The notes beneath the pieces were generated by a model that saw nothing but the letters and a program-made list of their open reading frames with translations, made no database searches and was not told the DNA's origin. A program made the translations under genes and the position numbers. From contig JACCVA010000237.1 of assembly GCA_013698435.1 (NCBI GenBank), positions 1-8,374 on the forward strand: a stretch of DNA of 8,374 nt. The letters are read 5' to 3'. The DNA comes from Nocardioidaceae bacterium. GTDB lineage: Bacteria; Actinomycetota; Actinomycetes; Propionibacteriales; Nocardioidaceae. This document shows positions 1 to 5,583 of the stretch, piece by piece; within the stretch, counting starts at the first letter, position 1, and the number at the start of each line of letters is the position of its first letter.

Positions 1-1384
1 GCAGCGGGTTGCGGATGAGAAGCCACGACACCACCGCGCCGGCAGACAGCATCGTCACACTGATCCACACGGCGCGCTCGTAACCTGCGGTGAAGGCGGC
101 CGGGCGTTCGTAGTCGGCGCCGCTCAGGCCGACGACCGTGGGCAGCGCCGCGACCGCCAGCAGCGAACCGATCCGGGCGACGGCGTTGTTGATACCGCTC
201 GCCACCCCCGCATTGTGGTCGGGGGCAGCGGCCAGCACCGTGGAGGTGAGCGGTGCGACCAGCAGTGCGAGGCCGAGGGCGAAGACGGTGATGCCGGGGC
301 CGACATCGATCCAGTAGGTCGTGTCGGCGTCCACGCGGCTGAGCCATCCCAGTCCGACCGCGCACACCAACGGCCCAGCTGTCATGGGAATGCGGGGTCC
401 GATCCTGCTGGCGAGCTGGCCCCCGCGGGCCGCCAGCAGCAGCATCACCACGGTGATGGGCAGCGTGGCCAGCCCGGCTTGCAGCGGACCGTAGCCAGCG
501 ACGGTCTGCAGCTGCAGGACCAGGAAGAACAGCACGCCGCCCAAGGCGGCGTACACGAGGAAGGTCATCGCGTTCGCGGCGGTGAACTGCCGGCTGGCGA
601 AGAGCTGCATCGGCATCATCGGGTGGGGTGTCGACCGCTCGACGAGGAGGAAAGCCAGGGTCGAACCGAGGCCGACCAAGGCGCTGGTCAGCACGACGGC
701 CGGACTCGAGCTGCCCGACTGGATCAGCGCGAAGGTCATTCCCGCCAAGCCCAGCACGGCCAACCCGGCGCCGGTGACGTCGAACCCCGGCACCGACTCG
801 GCATCGCGTGTCTCGGGCACGTGACGCTGGGCGATGACGATGGTCGCCACCGCGAGGGGGAGGTTGAGCAGGAACACCCAGCGCCAGCTCGCGTACTCCA
901 CCAGCCATCCGCCGACGAACGGGCCGATCGCGGCCGCGATGCCACCCAGCCCGGACCAGGCGCCGATCGCCCGGGCCCGGTCGGCCGGATGGAACGATCC
1001 CTGGATCATGGCGAGGCTGCCGGGGGTCAGCAAGGCCGCCCCGACCCCCTGCATCACCCGGGCAGCGATCAGCTGCGTCGGGCTCTGCGCGACCCCGCAC
1101 GCCAGCGACGTGACAGCGAACCAGACCGTGCCCACCACGAAGACGCGGCGGCGGCCGAACTTGTCGCCGAGCGAGCCGCCGAGCAGGATCAGCGACGCCA
1201 GCGCGAGCAGGTAACCGTTGGTGATCCACTGGAGCTGCGCCAGGCTTGCTTCGAGGTCTCGCCCGATGCTGCGGAGCGCGACGTTGACGACCGTACCGTC
1301 GAGCAGCGCCATCCCCTGACCGAGCACCGCGGCCGTCAGCACCCAGCGTCCGGCCACGGAGCGGTAGCGCAGCTGCTCGCTCAC
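1..1384 (-). CDS. DHA2-family (EmrB/QacA-type) MFS drug efflux transporter, 3' end cut by window edge
   Basis: Predicted inner-membrane proton-driven exporter of the 14-helix DHA2 branch of the major facilitator superfamily; the substrate cannot be told from sequence. Translating the minus strand from GTG at 1384 gives 461 residues with no stop. Family motifs appear in order: the TM1 motif LDGTVVNVAL (28-37), motif A GGSLGDKFGRRRV (69-81), motif B RVMQGVGAALLTPGSL (109-124), and a motif C region with GGIAAAIGPFVGG (147-159). The last visible hydrophobic stretch, just before the edge, fits TM14, so probably only a short tail is missing. GTG 1384 is the only reasonable start: an in-frame TGA lies at 1399-1397, and the nearby ATG at 1400 is in another frame. 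No Shine-Dalgarno is visible; a GACCCT hexamer at 1396-1391 is spaced as for a leaderless start, but this is weak. Residue 38 is Arg where the TM1 motif normally has Pro. The gene is divergent from the acetyltransferase. Family is confident, substrate unknown. Confidence 0.93.
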   Translation of the reverse strand, partial: MSEQLRYRSVAGRWVLTAAVLGQGMALLDGTVVNVALRSIGRDLEASLAQLQWITNGYLLALASLILLGGSLGDKFGRRRVFVVGTVWFAVTSLACGVAQSPTQLIAARVMQGVGAALLTPGSLAMIQGSFHPADRARAIGAWSGLGGIAAAIGPFVGGWLVEYASWRWVFLLNLPLAVATIVIAQRHVPETRDAESVPGFDVTGAGLAVLGLAGMTFALIQSGSSSPAVVLTSALVGLGSTLAFLLVERSTPHPMMPMQLFASRQFTAANAMTFLVYAALGGVLFFLVLQLQTVAGYGPLQAGLATLPITVVMLLLAARGGQLASRIGPRIPMTAGPLVCAVGLGWLSRVDADTTYWIDVGPGITVFALGLALLVAPLTSTVLAAAPDHNAGVASGINNAVARIGSLLAVAALPTVVGLSGADYERPAAFTAGYERAVWISVTMLSAGAVVSWLLIRNPL

Positions 1385-1415
1385 CCGAGAAGGGTCTCAT
1401 CCCGGTCTGCGGCGT

Positions 1416-1436
1416 CGGCCGCTCACGGCTCGGCCG
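1416..1436. repeat. CGGCCG inverted/direct repeat in divergent promoter region
   Basis: Two copies of CGGCCG (1416-1421 and 1431-1436) are separated by 9 bp, inside a repeated octamer TCGGCCGC with a 15-bp period. Because the hexamer is self-complementary, the pair can act as a direct or an inverted repeat. It lies between the divergent transporter and acetyltransferase genes, and the right copy overlaps where the -35 of the plus-strand promoter would fall. It could be a regulator site; in GC-rich DNA this may also be chance. Confidence 0.3.
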
Positions 1437-1449
1437 CCTCCGCGACACC

Positions 1450-1455
1450 TAGACT
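1450..1455 (+). promoter_or_regulatory. -10 box TAGACT for a leaderless acetyltransferase transcript
   Basis: TAGACT matches the actinobacterial TANNNT -10 consensus. With its last T at -7, transcription would start at 1462, exactly the G of the GTG start codon, giving a leaderless mRNA. This agrees with the absence of any Shine-Dalgarno before 1462. No convincing -35 is seen about 17 bp upstream. The same hexamer recurs before the HelD-type gene. Confidence 0.6.
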
Positions 1456-1461
1456 GACGCG

Positions 1462-1953
1462 GTGATCCGGCAGGCTGGCGAGGGCGACGTGCACGAGCTG
1501 TGCCGGATGGAGAGAGCGGCCTCCGGCACCGCGCTGACGCACATCTTCGCCGGCATCGACTTCCCGCACGACGACGTGCGGGCGCGGTGGCAGCTCGTCC
1601 TCGACGACGCGTCCGCGCAGGTGATCGTCGACGAGGTGGACGGACAGCTGGTGGGCTACGCGGCGTACGGCGACGGCTGGCTACGTCACTTCGGAGTGGT
1701 CCCTGAGCACTGGGGTTCGGGACGGGCGCAGGCGCTCTACGCCGCTGTTGTCGAGCGTGCGACCGCAGCCGGGTCCCCGACCACCTACCTTTGGGTACTG
1801 GTGGACAACCATCGCGCCCGCGCCTTCTACCGCCGCCTCGGCTGGCACGACACAGACGTTCGCGAGCCGGAGACGTTCCCGCCGTACCCGATCAAGACCC
1901 AGATGACCCGGCCGCTCGGCGGCGACCAGAGGAGCACCCACGCATGGACCTGA
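1462..1953 (+). CDS. GNAT-family N-acetyltransferase
   Basis: Predicted cytosolic acetyl-CoA-dependent acetyltransferase of 163 residues, a single GNAT domain of normal length. The acetyl-CoA-binding region is the strand and loop GVVPEHWGSGRAQALY (78-93), where WGSGRA stands for the usual R/Q-x-x-G-x-G/A loop. The C-terminal part, LWVLVDNHRARAFYRRLGW (110-128), is the typical N-x-x-A-x-x-F-Y-x-x-x-G-F/W segment. The acceptor substrate cannot be predicted; it could be a small molecule, a peptide or a protein amino group. The start is GTG at 1462, supported by the -10 box at 1450-1455 with leaderless spacing. The 3' end overlaps the acyl-CoA dehydrogenase start by 10 bp, so the two genes are probably one translationally coupled operon. 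That pairing hints at shared physiology but does not define the substrate. Confidence 0.9.
   Translation: MIRQAGEGDVHELCRMERAASGTALTHIFAGIDFPHDDVRARWQLVLDDASAQVIVDEVDGQLVGYAAYGDGWLRHFGVVPEHWGSGRAQALYAAVVERATAAGSPTTYLWVLVDNHRARAFYRRLGWHDTDVREPETFPPYPIKTQMTRPLGGDQRSTHAWT
1928..1934 (+). promoter_or_regulatory. Shine-Dalgarno AGAGGAG of the acyl-CoA dehydrogenase gene
   Basis: AGAGGAG lies 9 nt before ATG 1944, inside the 3' end of the acetyltransferase gene. It fixes ATG 1944 as the start and rules out the longer in-frame reading from 1791, whose extra residues fall wholly within the acetyltransferase gene and match no dehydrogenase N-terminus. It is the best ribosome-binding site in the window. 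Confidence 0.8.
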
Positions 1954-3110
1954 CCCTGAACGAGGAGGAGCAGGCCATCCGGGACTGGGTGCGCACCTTC
2001 GTCGAGCGGGAGATCATGCCGCTCGAACCCGAGGTGCTGCGGCGTGAGCGAGCCGGCGAGGCCGGTCTGCCGCCTGAGGAGCTGCGGGCGCTGCAGCTGA
2101 AGGCGCGCCGGTCAGGCTTCTGGGGCGTTCTGACCCCGCAGGAGTACGGCGGCATGGGCCTCGGCGCGGTGATGACCGCGTTGGTGGAGTGCGAGCTGGG
2201 ACGTTCGTTCGTACCTTTCAAGTTCGGCGGGTACGCCGACAACATCCTCTACGACGCCAACGAGCACCAGCGGGAGACGTACCTGCTGCCTACGATCGCC
2301 GGAGAACGTCTCAGCTGTTTCGCGATCACCGAGCCCGGCGCGGGTTCCGACGCCAAGGCGATCCGCACGTCGGCGTACCTCGACGGTGACGCGTGGGTGA
2401 TCAACGGCGAGAAGACGTTCATCACCGGCGGCAACACGGCAGACTTCTGCATGGTCTTCGCGGTCACCGACAAGCAGAAGCGCGCCAACGGTGGCGTCAC
2501 CTGCTTCCTCGTCGACCGTGACCAGGGCTGGACGTCGTCGCACATCGACACGATGGGCGAGTGGGGCCCGGCGTCGTTGACGTTCGACAACGTGCGGGTC
2601 CCGAAGTCAGCGGTGCTCGGTGAGGTGGGGCACGGGTTCGACCTGGCGATGCGCTGGATCGGGCAAGGGCGCTATCTGCTGCCGGCACGCGCGCTGGGCG
2701 CCTGCGAGCGGATGGTCGAGATGGCGATGGACCATGCCCGCACCCGCACGACGTTCGGGCACCCGATCGCCGAGCGGCAAGCGATCCAGTGGATGATCGC
2801 GGACTCGGCCGTCGAGATCGAGGCCTTGCGGTGGCTGGTGCTGAGCGCTGCCTGGCAGGTCGACCAGGGCAGCGACTCCCGGCACGCGCAGTCGATGGCG
2901 AAGCTGTACGGCGGCATCAAGGCCAACGAGATAGTCGACAAGATGCTTCAGGTCCACGGCGGGATGGGTTACACGCGCGAGCTCCCGCTCGAGCGGTGGT
3001 ACCGCGAGCTGCGGCTGCTGCGGATCTACGAGGGCACCGACGAGATCCAGCGGCGAACGATCAGCCGGAACCTGCTCGAGGGGCACGCGTCCGTCCGCGG
3101 GACCCTCTAG
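1944..3110 (+). CDS. Acyl-CoA dehydrogenase (FAD-dependent)
   Basis: Cytosolic flavoenzyme of 388 residues, the usual length for the short/medium-chain acyl-CoA dehydrogenase family, catalysing alpha,beta-desaturation of an acyl-CoA with electrons passed to electron-transfer flavoprotein. Both classic signatures are present: AITEPGAGSD (127-136, flavin and substrate contacts) and Q-VH-GGMGY-TRELPLERWYRE beginning at residue 336. The YEGT motif at 362-365 supplies Glu363, which aligns with the catalytic base of medium-chain acyl-CoA dehydrogenase (Glu376), so the enzyme looks active. Domain order is normal: helical N-terminus (1 to about 120), beta domain (about 125-230), helical C-terminus (about 240-385). 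The start is ATG 1944, chosen for its strong Shine-Dalgarno. It overlaps the acetyltransferase stop at 1951-1953. Chain-length or branched-chain preference, and a role in fatty acid, amino acid or steroid breakdown, cannot be read from the sequence. Confidence 0.95.
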   Translation: MDLTLNEEEQAIRDWVRTFVEREIMPLEPEVLRRERAGEAGLPPEELRALQLKARRSGFWGVLTPQEYGGMGLGAVMTALVECELGRSFVPFKFGGYADNILYDANEHQRETYLLPTIAGERLSCFAITEPGAGSDAKAIRTSAYLDGDAWVINGEKTFITGGNTADFCMVFAVTDKQKRANGGVTCFLVDRDQGWTSSHIDTMGEWGPASLTFDNVRVPKSAVLGEVGHGFDLAMRWIGQGRYLLPARALGACERMVEMAMDHARTRTTFGHPIAERQAIQWMIADSAVEIEALRWLVLSAAWQVDQGSDSRHAQSMAKLYGGIKANEIVDKMLQVHGGMGYTRELPLERWYRELRLLRIYEGTDEIQRRTISRNLLEGHASVRGTL

Positions 3111-3133
3111 TGGTGTGGCAGACAGACCACTAG
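3107..3133. repeat. Inverted repeat CTAGTGGT-N11-ACCACTAG
   Basis: Two perfect 8-bp arms (3107-3114 and 3126-3133) flank an 11-nt spacer. The left arm contains the dehydrogenase stop codon TAG (3108-3110). The stem could form in RNA after the dehydrogenase, but no T-run follows, so it is not a canonical intrinsic terminator. It ends a few bases upstream of the expected -35 region (about 3136-3141) of the next gene's promoter, a position that suits a regulator-binding site. The left-arm sequence recurs at the end of the HelD-type gene (5347-5354). Both uses are inference. Confidence 0.5.
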
Positions 3134-3158
3134 GGCATGAGGGCCCGCGGGGGTGGCT

Positions 3159-3164
3159 TAGACT
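3159..3164 (+). promoter_or_regulatory. -10 box TAGACT for the HelD-type gene
   Basis: TAGACT, the same hexamer as at 1450-1455, would place a transcription start near 3171. That excludes ATG 3137 as the start of the downstream gene and leaves a leader of about 32 nt before GTG 3203. No good -35 is visible at 3136-3141 (CATGAG). Confidence 0.45.
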
Positions 3165-3202
3165 CGTGGGCTCACCAGATCCGGGTAAAGAAACGAGCAT
3201 CA

Positions 3203-5350
3203 GTGGCTGATCGTCGTCGTCCGCGCGTCTCCGACCAGGTGGTCGAGCAGGAGATCAAGCACGAGCAGGCGGTCGTCGACCGCCTCTACGCTCGTCTCGA
3301 TGCGGCCGTCGAGTCGGCCCGTGCGCTGCAGACGGAGGGGTTCGCCCGCGCCCGGCTCGGCAACGAGGGCGGCCTCGTCGAACGCGACGCGATCGTCTTC
3401 CAGGCCGGTAGGCGCCTGGCCACCTTGAACTCCGCGCACGAGGGTCTGGTGTTCGGACGTCTCGACCACCGCGACGCCGACACCCGCTACATCGGCCGGC
3501 TCGGGCTGCGTGACGAGGACCATGAGGTGCTCCTCGTCGACTGGCGGGCGCCGGCTGCCGCCGTGTTCTACCAGGCGACCGGCAATGACCCGGCCGGGGT
3601 CGTACGCCGGCGGGTCCTTCAGTCGGTGTCCGACCAGGTGGTCGGGATCGAGGACGACCTGCTGGACGCCGAGAACGCCCCCGACGACATGGTGGTGGTC
3701 GGGGAGGGGGCCTTGTTCGCAGCCCTGGCCAAGTCGCGCGACCGCTCGATGCACTCGGTGGTTGCCACGATCCAGCGCGAGCAAGACGATGCCATCCGCT
3801 CACCGCACCGAGGCGTCACGCTCATCCACGGTGGCCCGGGCACCGGTAAGACCGTCGTCGCGCTGCACCGGGCGGCGTACCTGCTCTACACCGACCGCCG
3901 ACGTTATGAAGGGGGCGGCGTCCTCGTCGTCGGGCCCAACGCGGTGTTCATGGCCTACATCGAGAGGGTGCTTCCGTCCCTGGGCGAGACGAGTGTCGCG
4001 CTGCGCGCGCTGGGTGAGGTGGTCGAGGGGATTGACGCCTCCCGCCACGATGTGCCCCGGGTGGCGGTGATCAAGGGCTCGGCCCGGATGCGCGGAGTGC
4101 TCGCGCGCACCTCGCGGGGGGCGACGCCGGGAGCACCGACGGGCTTCAGGGTCTTCTACCGCGACGACGTCCTCACTCTCGAAGAGCGCGAGCTGCGGCA
4201 GCTGCGTCGACACCTGTTGGACCGTTGGCATCGTCGCAACCGAGCCGCGCCGCACGTCGCCGACTCACTCGTCGACCTGCTGTGGGACAAGATCACCGGG
4301 GGTCGGGCCCTCGGGCGCGGCAAGGGCGAGTTCGCGCACACGCTGCACGGCGACCGGTCGTTCGTGGACTTCGCGCGGGGATGGTGGCCGGTCGTGGACG
4401 CGGTCGACGTGCTGGGATGGCTCAGCGACCGTGACCGGCTGGCGTCCGACGCCGGTAAGGCGCTCTCCCCGGCCGAGATCGATGACCTCGTCGAGTCGCT
4501 GACCGCCGACGACTTCAGCGTCGAGGACGTCCCGCTGATCGACGAGCTCCGCTATCTCGTCGGCGAACCCCCCGAGCCCGACACCGAGGACGACCCGCTC
4601 GCCGACCTGTACGACGAGACGGTTCCCGAGCTGTCGACCGTGGATGACCGTCCCAGCGCGCTGCGCAGGCATGGTGGCGAACGGCCGACCGGGTCGATCG
4701 AGGACGACAGCTACGCGCACGTGCTCGTCGACGAGGCGCAGGACCTGTCGCCGATGCAGTGGCGAATGATCGGGCGTCGTGGCCGGCACGCCAGCTGGAC
4801 CATTGTCGGCGACGCAGCACAGAGCTCATGGCCGCTGACGCAGGAGGCCGTGATCGCCCGCGACGAGGCGCTGGCGGGACTCGAGCAGCACTCGTTTCGG
4901 CTGTCGACGAACTACCGGAACTCCCGGGAGATCTATGAGCTCGCCGCCGATCTCGCGCGGGCACACATCCCGACCGCTGACCTTCCCCACGCTGTGCGCG
5001 AGACCGGCGTCGAGCCGGTGATCCACGAGGTCGAAGCGCCTGACCTCGCCGCCGAGGTGACGGCGGCGGTCACCCGGGTGACCGCCGAGGTGGCCGGCAC
5101 GGTCGGCGTCGTCGCACCGGTGGGGCGGCGAGTCGAGGTCGAGGCGTGGCTCGGCGAGCGCGACGCCGTACGCATCCCTGTGCTGGAGGCGCTCGACACC
5201 AAGGGGCTCGAGTTCGACGCCCTCGTCGTGGTCCAGCCCGATCAGATCGTCGACGAGGCGGACGTCGGGATGCGCACGCTGTACGTCGTCGTGACTCGGG
5301 CGACGCTCCGCCTCGAGATCGTCGGCACCACCCACCGCTGGCGGGCCTAG
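3203..5350 (+). CDS. HelD/HelR-type RNA polymerase-recycling ATPase (UvrD/Rep-like superfamily 1)
   Basis: 715 residues. HelD proteins bind RNA polymerase and use ATP to release it from stalled or post-termination complexes; some actinobacterial members (HelR) protect polymerase from rifamycins. The N-terminal ~100 residues are charged and helical, beginning SDQVVEQEIKHEQAVVDRLY, as expected for the arm that enters the polymerase secondary channel. Superfamily 1 motifs follow: Walker A GGPGTGKT (210-217), Walker B LVDEAQD (508-514), a motif IV-like STNYRNS (568-574), DTKGLEFD (665-672) and LYVVVTRA (693-700). The ATPase halves are split by a long insertion with a very acidic stretch (about 453-484), which may correspond to the family's polymerase-channel loop (inference). 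The ATG at 3137 is in frame, but it precedes the predicted transcription start and adds a tail unlike the family, so GTG 3203 is preferred; its ribosome-binding site is weak. A DNA-repair helicase is the alternative, but the N-terminal arm argues against it. Confidence 0.9.
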   Translation: MADRRRPRVSDQVVEQEIKHEQAVVDRLYARLDAAVESARALQTEGFARARLGNEGGLVERDAIVFQAGRRLATLNSAHEGLVFGRLDHRDADTRYIGRLGLRDEDHEVLLVDWRAPAAAVFYQATGNDPAGVVRRRVLQSVSDQVVGIEDDLLDAENAPDDMVVVGEGALFAALAKSRDRSMHSVVATIQREQDDAIRSPHRGVTLIHGGPGTGKTVVALHRAAYLLYTDRRRYEGGGVLVVGPNAVFMAYIERVLPSLGETSVALRALGEVVEGIDASRHDVPRVAVIKGSARMRGVLARTSRGATPGAPTGFRVFYRDDVLTLEERELRQLRRHLLDRWHRRNRAAPHVADSLVDLLWDKITGGRALGRGKGEFAHTLHGDRSFVDFARGWWPVVDAVDVLGWLSDRDRLASDAGKALSPAEIDDLVESLTADDFSVEDVPLIDELRYLVGEPPEPDTEDDPLADLYDETVPELSTVDDRPSALRRHGGERPTGSIEDDSYAHVLVDEAQDLSPMQWRMIGRRGRHASWTIVGDAAQSSWPLTQEAVIARDEALAGLEQHSFRLSTNYRNSREIYELAADLARAHIPTADLPHAVRETGVEPVIHEVEAPDLAAEVTAAVTRVTAEVAGTVGVVAPVGRRVEVEAWLGERDAVRIPVLEALDTKGLEFDALVVVQPDQIVDEADVGMRTLYVVVTRATLRLEIVGTTHRWRA

Positions 5351-5409
5351 TGGTCATCTCTGGTAGTTCGTCGGGGTCCCCGCGGCCCAGGCACGCACAT
5401 CGCTGCATT

Positions 5410-5429
5410 GGCATCGCTCGAGAGATGCC
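5410..5429. promoter_or_regulatory. Operator-like 20-bp palindrome GGCATC-G-CTCGAG-A-GATGCC
   Basis: GGCATC (5410-5415) pairs with GATGCC (5424-5429) around a central CTCGAG (5417-5422). Only the base pair 5416/5423 breaks the symmetry, so 18 of 20 positions are symmetric. It ends 5 bp before TACCTT (5435-5440) and so would cover the -35 and spacer of that promoter, a typical repressor position. A dimeric regulator controlling the chorismate enzyme gene is inferred; the regulator is not in the window. Confidence 0.5.
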
Positions 5430-5434
5430 CAGTC

Positions 5435-5440
5435 TACCTT
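5435..5440 (+). promoter_or_regulatory. Possible -10 box TACCTT before the chorismate enzyme gene
   Basis: TACCTT fits TANNNT and would start transcription near 5447, leaving a leader of about 137 nt. TACCCT at 5480-5485 is an alternative, with a start near 5492. Neither has a recognisable -35. The first is favoured only because the palindrome lies immediately upstream. Confidence 0.3.
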
Positions 5441-5583
5441 CGCGACGCCGCCTTGCGCTGCACGCACCTGGACCACGGCTACCCTCGACGAGCTTCCGGC
5501 GATGACCACCAGTGAGCGCGACGCGGTCAGCGACCGAGTTGTTCAGCTGCCCACCCGTCCCGCACGCCTGATCGGCCGCCGTC

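Larger units (their letters stand above)
5351..5583. other. 233-bp gene-free leader/promoter region
   Basis: No coding gene is supported here. It holds a near-perfect 20-bp palindrome (5410-5429), two TANNNT hexamers (TACCTT 5435-5440, TACCCT 5480-5485), and a 9-bp inverted pair GTGGTCATC (5350-5358) and GATGACCAC (5501-5509) that could close a loop of about 140 nt. A 31-codon reading frame (5502-5597) overlaps the next gene but has GC-poor third positions and no ribosome-binding site. I looked for a tryptophan attenuator: there is no run of Trp codons and no T-box-like TGGNACCGCG. No terminator for the HelD-type gene is evident. Confidence 0.6.

Noticed and set aside
1387..1398. GAGA-AGGG-TCTC as an operator before the transporter gene
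   Set aside because: The arms are only 4 bp and do not extend; this is expected by chance.
215..1465. Long plus-strand reading frame (416 codons) opposite the transporter
   Set aside because: The product is a His/Gln/Arg/Gly-rich low-complexity string typical of antisense frames in GC-rich DNA, while the minus strand encodes a complete set of DHA2 transporter motifs.
1791..1943. N-terminal extension of the acyl-CoA dehydrogenase from an upstream start at 1791
   Set aside because: The extra 51 residues are an out-of-frame reading of the acetyltransferase gene; ATG 1944 has a strong Shine-Dalgarno and gives a normal family N-terminus.
2607..3200. Minus-strand frame (197 codons) opposite the dehydrogenase C-terminus
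   Set aside because: It covers the conserved dehydrogenase signature region on the other strand and shows no domain or ribosome-binding site.
3137..3202. ATG 3137 as the start of the HelD-type gene
   Set aside because: It lies upstream of the TAGACT promoter and adds 22 residues unlike the family; GTG 3203 fits better.
5372..5382. CGGGGTCCCCG as a terminator hairpin after the HelD-type gene
   Set aside because: The symmetry leaves a one-base loop, and no T-run follows.
5351..5583. Tryptophan attenuator or T-box leader before the chorismate enzyme gene
   Set aside because: There are no tandem Trp codons in any short frame and no T-box-like sequence; the four TGG triplets are scattered.
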